DNA from: Oscillospiraceae bacterium
Lineage (GTDB): Bacteria > Bacillota > Clostridia > Oscillospirales > Acutalibacteraceae
Length of the DNA: 64,000 bases
Direction of reading: 5' to 3'
Assembly: GCA_902792905.1 (NCBI GenBank)
Contig: CADBBH010000003.1
Coordinates: 186,001-250,000 of the forward strand
Below are positions 35,906 through 46,462 of the stretch, piece by piece (position 1 is the first letter of the stretch; each line of letters starts with the position of its first letter). Under the pieces are notes generated by a model that worked only from the letters and a program-made list of their open reading frames with translations, ran no database searches and was not told the DNA's origin. Both the position numbers and the translations under genes were made by a program.

Positions 35906-36757
35906 TCAGATAACAACCTTGTAGTCAACAGCAGCCTTGAGGTTCTTAAGGGTGATGCTGATACCAAGCTTGCCCTTTGCGTTGCCGACAAAGATCTTTA
36001 CAAGATAATGCCATGTGCCGCCTATAATCTTGCCGTCTTTAATCTTAGCGGTAAGATAAGCGTCAGTGTAGGTAAGAGAAACTGTGTTTCTGCCTTCGGT
36101 AATCTCTGCGCCGAGCTCACCCAAAGCACTGTCGATGCTGCCGAGAGTGCTGATACCGCGCTCAACGGGACCTGAGCTCTTGTCGGGACCGTCAACCTGA
36201 TCCTTGAACTTGAGTTCAACTGTGGTTACGCCGTCTTTGGTGGTAGCCTTAGCGGAGGTAACGTCGGTAGCGAGGATGTCGCCGTGATCGTGACCGGGGA
36301 TCCAGTCAGTATCTTTTGAGTTCTTTTCAAGAGCGCTCTTTGCTGCGGGCTGAAGAACCTGAAGGAGTGCGCCGATAAAGCCGTCGCCGGTGATCTCGCC
36401 GGAGAGAGCCATAGTCTGATGGCCCTTGGGAGCGGGATTGGTAGCTTTGCGTGCTGCGTTGTAAAACTCAACTACTTCTTTAGCGTCGGTGGAATTGAAT
36501 TCTTTCTTTTCTTCTTCTGTGGTCTCTTCTTCTTTGGAAGCGTCTTCTTTGCTCTCTTCGGGAGCTTCGGTGCTCTCTTCGGGAGCCTCGGTGGACTCGC
36601 CTTCTGCGGGCTCTGTTGCGTCTTCGGTTACTTCTTCAGTGATTTCTTCGGTAACTTCGGGCTCGGTGGTGGTTGTCTCATCCTCGGTCTTCGCGCCGCA
36701 TGCTGCAAGACCGATAACCAGAGTCAGAGCAAGAAGGATTGCAAGTAACTTTTTCAT
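35906..36757 (-). CDS. acidic lipoprotein of unknown function
   Basis: A 283-residue protein with a signal peptide ending in the lipobox L-A-A-C (Cys20). Residues about 24-90 are a Glu/Thr/Ser-rich linker with the repeat E-S-T-E-A-P-E twice, typical of a wall-spanning spacer. The folded part (about 95-283) is beta-rich and unrecognised. AGGAGG precedes the start. It is a single gene, convergent with the ribosomal operon. Confidence 0.75.
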   Translation of the reverse strand: MKKLLAILLALTLVIGLAACGAKTEDETTTTEPEVTEEITEEVTEDATEPAEGESTEAPEESTEAPEESKEDASKEEETTEEEKKEFNSTDAKEVVEFYNAARKATNPAPKGHQTMALSGEITGDGFIGALLQVLQPAAKSALEKNSKDTDWIPGHDHGDILATDVTSAKATTKDGVTTVELKFKDQVDGPDKSSGPVERGISTLGSIDSALGELGAEITEGRNTVSLTYTDAYLTAKIKDGKIIGGTWHYLVKIFVGNAKGKLGISITLKNLKAAVDYKVVI

Positions 36758-36945
36758 ATTTTGTCCTCCTGAACTTTTATTCTTTTCTGTCTGTTGCTTT
36801 TATACAATATGAATATAAAGAGCAACTTCGTAACTATAAAAATACAACATTATGCTTGATTTGTCAAGTAGAATTGTTTATTTTATACTGTTAAAGAATA
36901 ATATTTTATAAAATTGTTAATTATTCTGTTTTTATAAATAAATGC

Positions 36946-36974
36946 GTGACATATCCATACGCCTGTGATATAAT
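36946..36974 (+). promoter_or_regulatory. promoter of xth-secA unit, extended -10
   Basis: GTGACA at 36946-36951 and TATAAT at 36969-36974, spacer 17 bp, with the TGn extension directly before the -10 box. Confidence 0.7.
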
Positions 36975-37000
36975 AAGCTAATAAAGTGGGAGAGTATGGT

Positions 37001-37759
37001 ATGAAAAAGTTTGTATCCTGGAATGTAAACGGCATCCGTGCCTGTATAAATAAAGATTTCTACGAGAGCTTTGCTTCTCTTGATGCGGATATACTCTGCC
37101 TGCAGGAAACGAAGGTGCAGGCTGGTCAGGTTGAGCTTGAACTGCCCGGTTATCACCAGTATTGGAATTATGCTGAGAAAAAGGGCTATTCGGGGACTGC
37201 GGTTTTTACCCGCGAGGAGCCGCTCGATGTCGCCTACGGCATAGATATTCCGGAACACGATACCGAAGGCAGGGTGATAACTCTTGAATTCAGGGATTAT
37301 TACTTTGTGACCGTGTATGTCCCGAATTCGCAGGACGGTCTTCGCCGCCTCGATTACAGGATGAAATGGGAAGACGATTTCAGAGCGTATATCAAGTCGC
37401 TCGATGATAACAAGCCGGTTATATACTGCGGCGATCTCAATGTTGCACATAAGGAAATCGACCTCAAGAACCCTTCCGCCAATCATCAGAATGCGGGCTT
37501 CACCGATGAGGAACGCGGCAAGATGACAGAAATGCTCGGCGCCGGATTCATTGACACGTTCAGATACCTTTATCCCGATATGAAGGATATTTATTCCTGG
37601 TGGTCCTATCGTTTTCAGGCAAGGGACAGGAACGCGGGTTGGAGAATTGACTATTTTATCGCCTCCGAACGCCTCGCTCCGAAGATTAAAGACGCGAAAA
37701 TCCACACCGATATTTACGGCTCCGACCATTGTCCGGTCGAGCTCGATATTGAAATTTGA
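37001..37759 (+). CDS. xth: exodeoxyribonuclease III (AP endonuclease)
   Basis: 252 residues, a base-excision repair enzyme of the EEP fold. Active-site motifs are in order: S-W-N-V-N-G-I-R-A at 5-13, L-Q-E-T-K near 34, Y-V-P-N-S near 110, G-D-L-N-V-A-H near 143, and G-S-D-H-C-P-V at the end. The start at 37001 gives the family's usual beginning and lies seven bases after GGGAGA. Confidence 0.96.
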   Translation: MKKFVSWNVNGIRACINKDFYESFASLDADILCLQETKVQAGQVELELPGYHQYWNYAEKKGYSGTAVFTREEPLDVAYGIDIPEHDTEGRVITLEFRDYYFVTVYVPNSQDGLRRLDYRMKWEDDFRAYIKSLDDNKPVIYCGDLNVAHKEIDLKNPSANHQNAGFTDEERGKMTEMLGAGFIDTFRYLYPDMKDIYSWWSYRFQARDRNAGWRIDYFIASERLAPKIKDAKIHTDIYGSDHCPVELDIEI

Positions 37760-37771
37760 GGAGATGCTGAT

Positions 37772-39064
37772 TTGAAGACAAGAATCATTGCGATAATTCT
37801 CGCGGTTATAGCGGCGGGCTCGGCCGCGGCGTATTTCATTACGAAACAGCCGAAAAAAGAGGAGTCGTTAAAGCCCGTCATCGAGGACTTTTCGCTGACA
37901 AACAGCGATTATTCCAAGGCGGTTGAGGTGCTCGGCGCAAACGGCGAAATCTTCCTTCCGACCGACAGGGAGGGTCTCTACTACACCGCGACTCTCAAGA
38001 ATAAAATCGAATTCTATGTTTACACGGGCGGCAAATTTGAGAAGGCGAAATACGATGTCAAAAAGACAAAGGTCAGTCTCGGCGCCTCGAATATTTCAAT
38101 ACCCGTTGAGATAACATATATTGATGCCGGCGGTCTTATTGTCGGCTACGGCGTGACCACATCCGATATGAATAAGGACCTCAGGCTCTATGAATACGCC
38201 TTTGTAAAGATTGCGAAGAAGGCAGCGGGTTACGGCGAGGGCTACTGGCTGCTTGCCGACTTTGACAAGAGCAATTTCTATTCGCCCGATAAGGTTTACA
38301 GCGAAATTTATAATTACAAAGTCGGCGATTCCAAGGTCAACACCGCGGTCAATCAGAATACCCGCCTGATCGACAGAAACGGCACCTACCGTCAGGACTG
38401 GACGATGATGACCGATGAATTCATAAGAAATCTCGGCAAATCGAATTACTTTATTTCATCGAGATACTATTCCTATGAAGAGACCGGAAAACGCTCGGAT
38501 ATTATGGTCTGGAGCGGCGCCTACAGGCCGAAAATCGTCGCGAAGGATATAATCGGCACCTGGTTTGTCAGCGATGACAAAGGAATTCACTATCTCAAGA
38601 AATCCTCCGACGGTTTCAATTCAATAACCAAAAAGGACGATAAAGAAAAAAAGACGGTCAAATTCAACGCCCCTTATGAGCAGTATCTCAGAAGCGGCAA
38701 CTATGTGGTGAATACGCAGACTGCCGTTATGACAAATCTGCTTACCGGCGATGAGACCGAGCTTAAGGATATCGACCTGACAAAGGCCGTCAAATTCTCA
38801 ATCAACAAGGATGCCTCCCGCGCCGTATTCATTTACAGCACTCAGGAGGAGAACATCAGCAGAGTCAATACAAATCAGAAAATCACTTATTATTCATTTG
38901 ATTCCGGTGTTATGACCGAAACATTTGAAGAGCCGATGCTTTATCAGGAAATGACCGGTATTGTATGGCTCGAGGGCGGCAACAGCGTTATGACCGTCAG
39001 GGCAACCAGCGACGACGGCGAAAATACAGGCAGCGTTGTCTATACCTTCAAGGCAGAAGATTAA
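37772..39064 (+). CDS. membrane-anchored extracellular protein, unknown
   Basis: A 430-residue protein starting with TTG; the nearby ATG in another frame hits a stop at once. One N-terminal transmembrane segment (about 4-22) is followed by a long beta-rich outside domain. No motif was recognised. It lies between xth and secA, 12 bp after xth, and so is likely cotranscribed. Confidence 0.65.
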   Translation: MKTRIIAIILAVIAAGSAAAYFITKQPKKEESLKPVIEDFSLTNSDYSKAVEVLGANGEIFLPTDREGLYYTATLKNKIEFYVYTGGKFEKAKYDVKKTKVSLGASNISIPVEITYIDAGGLIVGYGVTTSDMNKDLRLYEYAFVKIAKKAAGYGEGYWLLADFDKSNFYSPDKVYSEIYNYKVGDSKVNTAVNQNTRLIDRNGTYRQDWTMMTDEFIRNLGKSNYFISSRYYSYEETGKRSDIMVWSGAYRPKIVAKDIIGTWFVSDDKGIHYLKKSSDGFNSITKKDDKEKKTVKFNAPYEQYLRSGNYVVNTQTAVMTNLLTGDETELKDIDLTKAVKFSINKDASRAVFIYSTQEENISRVNTNQKITYYSFDSGVMTETFEEPMLYQEMTGIVWLEGGNSVMTVRATSDDGENTGSVVYTFKAED

Positions 39065-39074
39065 GGAGACAGAT

Positions 39075-41834
39075 ATGGGTTTATTAACAAAAATTTTCGG
39101 CGATTATTCATCAAAAGAGGTTAAAAGAGTAAAGCCGATAGCCGATAAGGTTATGGCTCTTGAAGAGGAATATGCCGCGCTCACCGATGAGCAGCTTCAG
39201 GCAAAAACTCCCGAATTCAAGGAGCGCCTTGCAAACGGCGAAACTCTCGACGATATTCTTCCCGAGGCATTCGCCGCCTGCCGTGAGGCATCTTCGCGCG
39301 TAATCGGGCTGAAGCATTTCTATGTTCAGATTATCGGCGGCATCATCCTGCATCAGGGCAGAATCGCCGAGATGAAGACCGGCGAAGGCAAAACACTCGT
39401 TGCGACTCTTCCCGCATACCTCAACGCTCTTGAGGGAAAGGGTGTTCATATTGTTACGGTAAACGATTACCTCGCCCGCCGCGACTCCGAATGGATGGGC
39501 AAGGTTTACAGATTTATGGGACTTACCGTCGGCCTTATCATCCATGAAAAAGAGGGAAAGGACAGGCAGGATGCCTACGCCGCGGATATTACCTACGGCA
39601 CAAATAACGAGATGGGTTTCGATTACCTCAGAGACAATATGGTAGTCTATAAGGAGCAGAAAGTTCAGCGCGGCCACCATTTCGGTATCGTCGATGAGGT
39701 TGACTCAATCCTTATCGATGAGGCGAGAACTCCGCTTATCATTTCGGGCAGAGGCGAGAAATCCACCGACTTATATAAGATGGCCAATTCCTTCGCGACG
39801 ACTCTCAAATGCCTTAGAATAAAGGAAGTTGACAGTAAGACGGATGTTGACGATCTTGTTGACGACAGCGTCGATTATGTTGTTGACGAGAAGGCGAAGA
39901 CCGCTACGCTCACCAAGAGCGGCGTTGCCAAGGCGGAGAGATTCTTCAATCTCGAAAACCTAATGGACAGCGAGAATATGACTATTCAGCACCATATTAA
40001 CCAGGCAATCAAGGCAATCGGCGTTATGAAACGCGATGTTGACTATGTTGTCCGTGATAATCAGGTGCTTATCGTCGATGAATTCACCGGCCGTATCATG
40101 CTCGGCAGACGCTACAACGAAGGCCTTCATCAGGCGATTGAAGCCAAGGAGGGCGTAAATGTTGAGCATGAGAGCAAAACTCTCGCGACAATCACTTTCC
40201 AGAATTATTTCCGTCTCTATGATAAACTCTCGGGTATGACCGGTACTGCCATGACCGAAGAGGGCGAATTCAATCAGATTTACTCACTCGATGTTATCGC
40301 GATTCCGACCAATAAGGAAATGATCCGCGAGGATATGCCCGATGTGGTCTATAAGAATAAAAACGCGAAATACAGAGCCGTCATCGAAACAATAATTGAG
40401 GCTCATTCAAAGGGTCAGCCCGTGCTTGTAGGTACGGTTTCAATCGAGAAATCGGAAGAACTTTCCTCCCTGCTCAAGAAAAAGGGTATCAAGCACGAAG
40501 TCCTCAACGCCAAATATCACGACAAGGAAGCGGAAATCGTCGCTCAGGCAGGTAAAGAGGGCGCGGTCACAATCGCCACCAACATGGCGGGCCGCGGAAC
40601 CGATATCAAGCTCGGTGGTAACTCCGAATATCTCGCAAAGGCCGAAATGCGCCGTATGGGCTATACCGAGGAGCTCATCGAAGAGGCGACCGGCTTTGCC
40701 GAAACAGATAATGAAGAAATCCTCGAGGCGAGAAAGACATACACCTCGCTCGAGAAAAAATATGATGAAGAAATCGAGCCCGAGGCAAACAGAGTCCGCG
40801 AGGCGGGCGGCCTGTTTATTATCGGTACCGAGCGCCATGAATCAAGGCGTATCGATAACCAGCTCAGAGGCCGTTCAGGCCGTCAGGGCGATCCGGGCAA
40901 GAGCCGTTTCTTCCTCTCTCTCGATGATGACCTTATGCGTCTTTTCGGCGGAGAGAGAATCAATACGATTATGAATACCCTGAAAGCTGACGAGGATCTG
41001 CCGATCGAAGCGAAAATGATTTCGAATACAATCGAGAACGCCCAGAAGAGAATTGAGGGCAGGAACTTCGCCATCAGAAAGAGTGTTCTCCAGTACGACG
41101 ATGTTATGAACCGCCAGAGAGAGCTTATCTATAAGCAGCGCGATCAGGTGCTTGACGGCGAGGAGCTGAAGCCCGTCATAACGAGGATGATTCATTCCTC
41201 AATCGATGCCGCGGTTGATTCCGCGTGCAGCGATGCCGCGCATTCAAGCGAATGGAATATCGACGCTCTCAGAGAGAAGTTCAACGGCTGGCTCATGACC
41301 GATGATGATTTCAAAGACGGCGTTTCCGATAAAGAAGAAATCCGCGAAACACTCTATGAGCGCGCTGATAAGCGCTATGCCGAGAGAGAAGAACTCTTCG
41401 GCAACGATGAAAACGGCGTTCCCGTAATGCGCTCGCTCGAAAAGATGATTCTTCTGCGCAATGTTGACAAGCACTGGATGGATCACATCGACGCTATGGA
41501 TCAGCTTCGCAGAGGTATCGGCCTGAGAGCATACGGTCAGGCGGACCCCGTAGTCGCTTACAGAGAAGTCGGTTCCGATATGTTTGACGCTATGAATGAG
41601 GAAATCCGCGAGGAGACCGCCATGCAGATTCTCACCTTCGTTATCAAGAAGGCGGAGGATACAGAGCGCAAGCAGGTCGCGACCATCACAGCTACCAGCA
41701 GCTCGAGCGACGACACGGATAAGAAGAGACCTGTTCGCAATACCGAGAAGAAAATAGGCCCGAACGATCCCTGTCCCTGCGGCAGCGGCAAGAAATATAA
41801 GAAATGCTGCGGCAGTGTCAACAAAGAGCAGTAA
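39075..41834 (+). CDS. secA: preprotein translocase ATPase SecA
   Basis: 919 residues. Motor domain 1 has M-K-T-G-E-G-K-T (Walker A) near residue 101 and D-E-V-D-S-I-L-I-D (Walker B) near 208. The G-R-G-T-D-I motif near 515 and the R-G-R-S-G-R-Q-G-D motif near 597 are present. The C-terminal zinc/SecB-type tail [13 protein letters not shown] is complete. It drives export through the SecY encoded upstream. An AAGGAG site precedes the ATG at 39075. Confidence 0.98.
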   Translation: MGLLTKIFGDYSSKEVKRVKPIADKVMALEEEYAALTDEQLQAKTPEFKERLANGETLDDILPEAFAACREASSRVIGLKHFYVQIIGGIILHQGRIAEMKTGEGKTLVATLPAYLNALEGKGVHIVTVNDYLARRDSEWMGKVYRFMGLTVGLIIHEKEGKDRQDAYAADITYGTNNEMGFDYLRDNMVVYKEQKVQRGHHFGIVDEVDSILIDEARTPLIISGRGEKSTDLYKMANSFATTLKCLRIKEVDSKTDVDDLVDDSVDYVVDEKAKTATLTKSGVAKAERFFNLENLMDSENMTIQHHINQAIKAIGVMKRDVDYVVRDNQVLIVDEFTGRIMLGRRYNEGLHQAIEAKEGVNVEHESKTLATITFQNYFRLYDKLSGMTGTAMTEEGEFNQIYSLDVIAIPTNKEMIREDMPDVVYKNKNAKYRAVIETIIEAHSKGQPVLVGTVSIEKSEELSSLLKKKGIKHEVLNAKYHDKEAEIVAQAGKEGAVTIATNMAGRGTDIKLGGNSEYLAKAEMRRMGYTEELIEEATGFAETDNEEILEARKTYTSLEKKYDEEIEPEANRVREAGGLFIIGTERHESRRIDNQLRGRSGRQGDPGKSRFFLSLDDDLMRLFGGERINTIMNTLKADEDLPIEAKMISNTIENAQKRIEGRNFAIRKSVLQYDDVMNRQRELIYKQRDQVLDGEELKPVITRMIHSSIDAAVDSACSDAAHSSEWNIDALREKFNGWLMTDDDFKDGVSDKEEIRETLYERADKRYAEREELFGNDENGVPVMRSLEKMILLRNVDKHWMDHIDAMDQLRRGIGLRAYGQADPVVAYREVGSDMFDAMNEEIREETAMQILTFVIKKAEDTERKQVATITATSSSSDDTDKKRPVRNTEKKIGPNDPCPCGSGKKYKKCCGSVNKEQ

Positions 41835-41836
41835 GT

Positions 41837-43024
41837 ATGAAAAGAACTGTTGCGGCAATAAGTTTCATTTTAATATTTATTATGATTATTTCGGCCTCTG
41901 TCATCACGGCAGGGGCTGAGGGAGAGTCTGTAACTTATGTTGCGCCTAAAAACATAAAAATCAATGGTCAATATGACGATCTGGAGTGGCGAGGTTATGC
42001 AGCGATTCATCCGTTTGGTCAGCCGAACTTGGCTGATGACGAAAAAATAAACTCGGGCAATGATGTCAATTGGCTTACGGTTCAGATAGCAAGAGTTGAT
42101 AAAAACACAGCAAAATTCAATATATCTGCTCAGCTGGAAGATTCCGGAGAGGATATAGCAAACATAGGGGTAAAGTTTTCAGTTGAGAGAAGCCGATACG
42201 CACAGATAACTATTGCTGACGGTCAGAAAACAAAAGTCACAATGGTAAATGATGATAAATGTGAGATGACTGGAGCAATCACTTATGATGAGCCCAGCGG
42301 ATCGATGGTTTGTGAAATAGAAGCGGTATTAAAAAGCGGAGAGTTTGGCGAAAGAATCGAATGCAGTTTCAGGATAATTGATGGTAATGGTATTGAATCT
42401 ACAGAGGGAGTAATATCCCCGCCGAGTATAACTACCACAACAGAGAAAACCACAAAAGAAAAGACTACCAAAGAGAAAACGACCAAAACCACAACCGAAA
42501 AAGCTACAACAAGCAAGCCCGAAAAGACCTCAACAACCAAGGCGACAACGACTGTCACGACCGAAATAAGCCACAGAACACGCCGTACGACCACAGCGAA
42601 GCCAACTACGGAAAAGGAAACTGAAAAGACAGCGAAAGCCAAGACAACAAAAGCCGCCGAGGTCAAAACGACAAAGGCAAAAACAACCAAAGCGAAGAAA
42701 GCTTCAACAAAAGCAGAGAGATTAACAACCGAAAGATATTATTCCGCCGAAGCGGCCGAATCAACGACCGTAATCACTTCGGCAGAAATAACTTCGGAAC
42801 AGACTTCCGTATCGACTGCTACGCAAACCGAAAAATCTCTTTTCGGCGGAGAAAAGCTATCGAAATCTTCGCTTTATAAACTCATCACAGGCGCGGTCGC
42901 GCTCCTTCTGTTCGCGATAATCGGCGTTTCCGCAGTGCGGACAAAATCCGCCGCCGACAAGGCCGAAGAAAAACCGTTTTCCGAAAAAGAGAAAGAGGAA
43001 GAAAAAGAGGATAAGAAGGAATAG
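41837..43024 (+). CDS. surface protein with Thr/Lys-rich repeat stalk
   Basis: A 395-residue protein. It has a signal peptide (about 1-28), a beta-rich domain (about 30-200), then a Thr/Lys/Glu repeat stalk (about 205-300, units such as T-T-K-E-K), a transmembrane segment near 352-374 and a charged cytoplasmic tail. The stalk resembles a wall spacer. The first 600 bases are more AT-rich than secA next to it, hinting at different history. It starts 2 bp after the secA stop with a poor ribosome binding site. Confidence 0.65.
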   Translation: MKRTVAAISFILIFIMIISASVITAGAEGESVTYVAPKNIKINGQYDDLEWRGYAAIHPFGQPNLADDEKINSGNDVNWLTVQIARVDKNTAKFNISAQLEDSGEDIANIGVKFSVERSRYAQITIADGQKTKVTMVNDDKCEMTGAITYDEPSGSMVCEIEAVLKSGEFGERIECSFRIIDGNGIESTEGVISPPSITTTTEKTTKEKTTKEKTTKTTTEKATTSKPEKTSTTKATTTVTTEISHRTRRTTTAKPTTEKETEKTAKAKTTKAAEVKTTKAKTTKAKKASTKAERLTTERYYSAEAAESTTVITSAEITSEQTSVSTATQTEKSLFGGEKLSKSSLYKLITGAVALLLFAIIGVSAVRTKSAADKAEEKPFSEKEKEEEKEDKKE

Positions 43025-43033
43025 AGTCCGCTT

Positions 43034-43056
43034 TCATCCTGAGCAAAGCGAAGGAT
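43034..43056. repeat. REP-like short inverted element
   Basis: A sequence of the type ATCCT-N11-AGGAT with the core GAGCAAAGCGA lies between convergent genes. Sequences of this form recur in many bacterial genomes; only one copy was noticed in this window. Confidence 0.4.
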
Positions 43057-43075
43057 CGCATTCACAATACGGCAT

Positions 43076-43107
43076 AAAAAACCCGCAGGGCATCCGAACC
43101 CTGCGGG
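43076..43107 (-). terminator. terminator of the TfoX-like gene
   Basis: CCCGCAGGG (43082-43090) pairs with CCCTGCGGG (43099-43107). On the minus strand it is followed by T6, the complement of the A run at 43076-43081. Confidence 0.8.
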
Positions 43108-43123
43108 CTTACTGTTTATGCTG

Positions 43124-43444
43124 TTATTTCTTTTTCTTCGCCTTCGGCTCCGGCAGGTCTTCGGCAACCGCCGGTATGAGTTCGGCGAGAAGTTCCCTGC
43201 TCTCAACATTGTCAACGAGCAGCATTTCCTTCGCGCCCTCATATGGGAGCTCGTATTCCGCTTCTGGCATAAGCCGTTTTGCGGCGGCGGTGGGTTTTAT
43301 AAGCAGACGGTCATCATATATTCCGCCCACCACTTTTCCGTTGCAATAGATTATGTATTCGCCCATCATCGCGCGGAATGCAATCCCTTCAATGCCGTCA
43401 AGCTGTTCCCTGATGAATTCAAAGTAGCTTTTGCCCGTTGCCAT
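43124..43444 (-). CDS. TfoX/Sxy N-terminal domain protein
   Basis: 106 residues, only the N-terminal TfoX domain: the R-x-M-M-G-E-Y-I-I-Y segment near 24-33 is typical. Such short proteins are common in Clostridia; a competence role is unproven for them. The C-terminus ends with a Lys tail. The ATG sits directly after the stop of the upstream hydrolase gene. Confidence 0.82.
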   Translation of the reverse strand: MATGKSYFEFIREQLDGIEGIAFRAMMGEYIIYCNGKVVGGIYDDRLLIKPTAAAKRLMPEAEYELPYEGAKEMLLVDNVESRELLAELIPAVAEDLPEPKAKKKK

Positions 43445-44056
43445 TTATATTCTCTCCTTAATCCAGTTGTCGAGGAACCGCATCTGCTCAGGCGTATGGA
43501 ACCAGTGCTCCCCGCCTTCCATAACGGTCAGGTTTGCCCCGGTTCTGTCAGCGAACGCGCGCATTGTCTCATAATCGGTAAGACTGTCATTGCTGCCGTA
43601 AAGAATCTCAGTCGAAGCATCTGTTTTGACCAGGTTTTCTCTCATATAAGCGAGATAATCCCACGAAAGAGTTTCACCCGATGCCGTATGAATAATTGAT
43701 TTCGATTTCAATTCGTCTTCCGTAACATTTGCCCGCGCCATCATATCAAGAATAATCTTTTCCATATTGACAACCGGTGAAATAAAAAACGCCTTGCGGA
43801 CTGCAGTTAAGCCGGCATTCATTGCAAAATACGCGCCGATGCTGTTTGCGATAAGAACAACTGATTCATATCTATCTTGCAACGAATCAAAATACGCCGC
43901 AAATTCTTCTTTTGCATCCCCCGGATTCTGCGATTTGTAATCAAAACCGATTACGTCGCAGTCAGGGAAAAGCGGTCTGTAGTGCTCCGCTTCATCCGCT
44001 TTGCCGCCCATTCCGTGAATGTAGATAACGGCGTTTTTATCGTTATGAATAATCAT
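43445..44056 (-). CDS. small alpha/beta hydrolase
   Basis: 203 residues. The opening I-Y-I-H-G-M-G-G is the oxyanion strand, the nucleophile elbow is A-N-S-I-G-A (Ser near residue 72), and a late G-x-H-W motif gives the catalytic His. The substrate is unknown. It probably forms an operon with the TfoX-like gene, with which it is end-to-start adjacent. Confidence 0.72.
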   Translation of the reverse strand: MIIHNDKNAVIYIHGMGGKADEAEHYRPLFPDCDVIGFDYKSQNPGDAKEEFAAYFDSLQDRYESVVLIANSIGAYFAMNAGLTAVRKAFFISPVVNMEKIILDMMARANVTEDELKSKSIIHTASGETLSWDYLAYMRENLVKTDASTEILYGSNDSLTDYETMRAFADRTGANLTVMEGGEHWFHTPEQMRFLDNWIKERI

Positions 44057-44076
44057 CGGGAATCTTCCTTTGCTTT

Positions 44077-44102
44077 GCAGGGCACGGTGCGCCGTGCCCT
44101 GC
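44077..44102. other. perfect inverted repeat between two genes
   Basis: 11-bp GC-rich arms (44077-44087 with 44092-44102) and a 4-base loop. No T run on the minus side, so it may be an attenuator or RNA-stabilising hairpin between the GNAT and hydrolase genes. Confidence 0.5.
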
Positions 44103-44113
44103 TGTTTGTTCGC

Positions 44114-44740
44114 TCAGAAAATCTGTCCCGGCAGTTTCAGCTTCTCCATTGGAGGAAAGCGACGGTCGAATTCATCGGCATCCGCTTCGTCCACATAGTA
44201 GCCCGGCGGAGTCTGATAAACTCCCGTTACATTGTCAAGATAACCCGGAATAAGCTCCTTACAGAGGAAGAAAGAGTCATCCGCTCCCTCGGGTAAATCG
44301 TGATATCTTATGCCGAAATTTCGGGCATAATCGAAACCGCTTTTACCGTAGAAGGCTATATTTCCTTCGAAGAGGACAGCCCCGAAACCGAGCTGAGCCG
44401 CTTTTTCAAGCGAATAATCCAGCAGGATTTTGCCAAAGCCCCTGCGTTTCAGCGCGGGAGTTATACATATCGGTCCCATTGTCAGCACGGGAACAATACC
44501 GCCCGCTTCGGATTCGATGACGGTTTTCATAAACATATTCTGGCCGATGATTCTTCCGCCGGTTTCCATAACGAAATCAAGCTCTTTTATGAAAGCCGGA
44601 TCATCGCGGAGCACGTGAATCACATAGTGCTCAAGGCAGCCCGGTCGGTAAACATTCCAGAACGCCTCTCTTACAAGGCTTTCAACCTCTGCATAATCTT
44701 CTTTATTTTCCAAACGAATGGTGATGTCATTTATATTCAT
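44114..44740 (-). CDS. GNAT family N-acetyltransferase
   Basis: 208 residues. The acetyl-CoA binding motif R-R-G-F-G-K near residue 108 follows the beta4 strand (V-L-T-M-G-P-I-C-I), and a Y-G-K-S-G-F segment near 146 is typical of GNAT motif B. Substrate unknown. A GGAGG site precedes the start. Confidence 0.85.
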   Translation of the reverse strand: MNINDITIRLENKEDYAEVESLVREAFWNVYRPGCLEHYVIHVLRDDPAFIKELDFVMETGGRIIGQNMFMKTVIESEAGGIVPVLTMGPICITPALKRRGFGKILLDYSLEKAAQLGFGAVLFEGNIAFYGKSGFDYARNFGIRYHDLPEGADDSFFLCKELIPGYLDNVTGVYQTPPGYYVDEADADEFDRRFPPMEKLKLPGQIF

Positions 44741-44893
44741 TGTTTTACCTCCTGAAAATTGTTGACTTCAATGGGGGAGGTCAGCTGAATGCACGCGTAA
44801 CCTCCCGGTCAGGCGGCAATCACCGTTTTGTTGTACTTTTTCAAAAAGCACTCTCCTGAAAAAAATATTTATAATACGCCCAAGGCGGTATTA

Positions 44894-45478
44894 TCAGCGC
44901 TTAATCATAAACAGACCGTGTCTGTTGCAGTATGCGTAAAACTTCTCAATGCGGTTGATTCTGAATCTCGCTTCGGCATTTCCCTCGGGGTAGAGTTTTA
45001 CGAACTGAACACCGTTATCCGAAACCGCGGCAATAAATGAGATATAATGCTCCTTTGTCATCGGATGATTAACCGTAACATAGAATTCATCCTCTGATAT
45101 TTCAGCTTTAATTATATGCTCATCGTCCGGCTTTTCCGCATCAAGCGGCGGCAGAGTTAATCCGCAGCAGCTGACTACTGTTTCGCCGCTTGCGAAAATC
45201 ACATTTCCGCAGACGGGGCAGACGTAGAATTTGCTTTTCGCGATATTCGACGAGCGGTTGAGATTCCTGATATCCTCTCCGGAAAGCAGTTCAATCACCG
45301 ATATTCCGAGCGCCTGAGCAAGCGGCTCAAGCAGGCTGATATCCGGGAATCCCTGCCCCGTTTCCCATTTGCTGACAGCCTTGCTGCTTACGAAAATCTT
45401 TTGTGCCAGCTCCTCCTGCGTCATTTTCTTGTTTTCGCGGAGTTTACGTATAACGGCTCCGGTAACATATTTATCCAT
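44894..45478 (-). CDS. HTH (XRE) regulator fused to desulfoferrodoxin-like domain
   Basis: 194 residues. Residues 1-66 are an XRE/Cro helix-turn-helix (S-K-A-V-S-K-W-E recognition helix). Residues 84-108 carry the desulforedoxin pattern Cys87-x2-Cys90, Cys104-Cys105. Residues 119-190 resemble superoxide reductase, keeping all five likely iron ligands: His121, His138 (H-P-M), His144, Cys184 and His187 (C-N-R-H-G). It could be a redox-sensing repressor or a reductase with DNA-binding targeting. The neighbours do not show its target. Confidence 0.82.
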   Translation of the reverse strand: MDKYVTGAVIRKLRENKKMTQEELAQKIFVSSKAVSKWETGQGFPDISLLEPLAQALGISVIELLSGEDIRNLNRSSNIAKSKFYVCPVCGNVIFASGETVVSCCGLTLPPLDAEKPDDEHIIKAEISEDEFYVTVNHPMTKEHYISFIAAVSDNGVQFVKLYPEGNAEARFRINRIEKFYAYCNRHGLFMIKR

Positions 45479-45549
45479 ATATTAACCTCCTTTGCCGTTA
45501 TACTATCATGAGCAGTGTACCGAATCAACCTACGAAGCGTGGATATCTG

Positions 45550-46425
45550 TCAATCGTTGTAATCGGCACGGGAGCGAAGATTCTCATAGAATTCATAAGG
45601 AACAAAGAGTCCGCCTCTGCCTGTGCCGATAGATATATGCGGCTTGGTTTGTCCGTGAAAATCGGAACCGCCGCTTTGGAGCAGACCGAATTCTTCCGCA
45701 AACGAAACAGAAGTCGCAATCGCCTGCTCGTCATATTCGCTGTATCTTGTTTCAATGGCATCGAGCCCCGCTTCCTTTGCTTCGGGCAGGAATTCTCTCA
45801 TCCTTGATTCGTCCATACTCAGCAAACCGTGCGCCATGACAGCTACGGCGCCGTAGGTCTTGATAAACCTTATTGCGGCAGTTGAGGTTATTCTACGCGC
45901 CGGATTATAGAAACCGGCGCCCGGTTGAAGCAGGGTATCAAAAGCCTCTTCAACACTCTTGACATATCCCTTTGCCATCAGCACCCTTGCGACGTGCGCG
46001 CGGTTGAATTCGCCGCCTGTCAGAGCGGAGGCTTCTTCTGCCGTAATTTTATATCCTGCTTTGTTGAGATTCTCAATCAGGTTCATATTGCTGTTGTGCT
46101 TTGCAATCTGGGCCAGCTCAAGGAAATCCTCGATTTCGCTCCAGCATTCCTTCCGGAAAAACAAACCAACAATATGTATTTCAATATGGTTCCACTCGGT
46201 CGAGAATTCGCAACCCGGCACAGCGGCAACCGAGCTGTTTTTGCCGGCTTGCGTAAACTCCGCAAGTCCTTTGGAAGTATTGTGATCCGTCAGCGCGAGT
46301 GCGGAAACATTGCTCTCTTCGGCGAGTTTAATCAGCTCCGCCGGTGAAAGCGTGCCGTCTGAAAAAGTTGAGTGGCAATGAAGATCGCATCTTTTGTCCG
46401 TATTTTCAAAACTAATCTTTTGCAT
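45550..46425 (-). CDS. PHP-domain metal-dependent phosphoesterase
   Basis: About 291 residues. The PHP motif H-C-H-S near residue 16, T-D-H-N near 46, and late G-S-D-F-H-G match YciV/RNase AM-type phosphoesterases acting on nucleotide phosphates or short RNA. ATG at 46425 is preferred over the GTG at 46431 for its spacing to AAGGA. Confidence 0.8.
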   Translation of the reverse strand: MQKISFENTDKRCDLHCHSTFSDGTLSPAELIKLAEESNVSALALTDHNTSKGLAEFTQAGKNSSVAAVPGCEFSTEWNHIEIHIVGLFFRKECWSEIEDFLELAQIAKHNSNMNLIENLNKAGYKITAEEASALTGGEFNRAHVARVLMAKGYVKSVEEAFDTLLQPGAGFYNPARRITSTAAIRFIKTYGAVAVMAHGLLSMDESRMREFLPEAKEAGLDAIETRYSEYDEQAIATSVSFAEEFGLLQSGGSDFHGQTKPHISIGTGRGGLFVPYEFYENLRSRADYND

Positions 46426-46462
46426 ATTCACATTCCTTATCTGTAATCCGGAATAATGTTTC

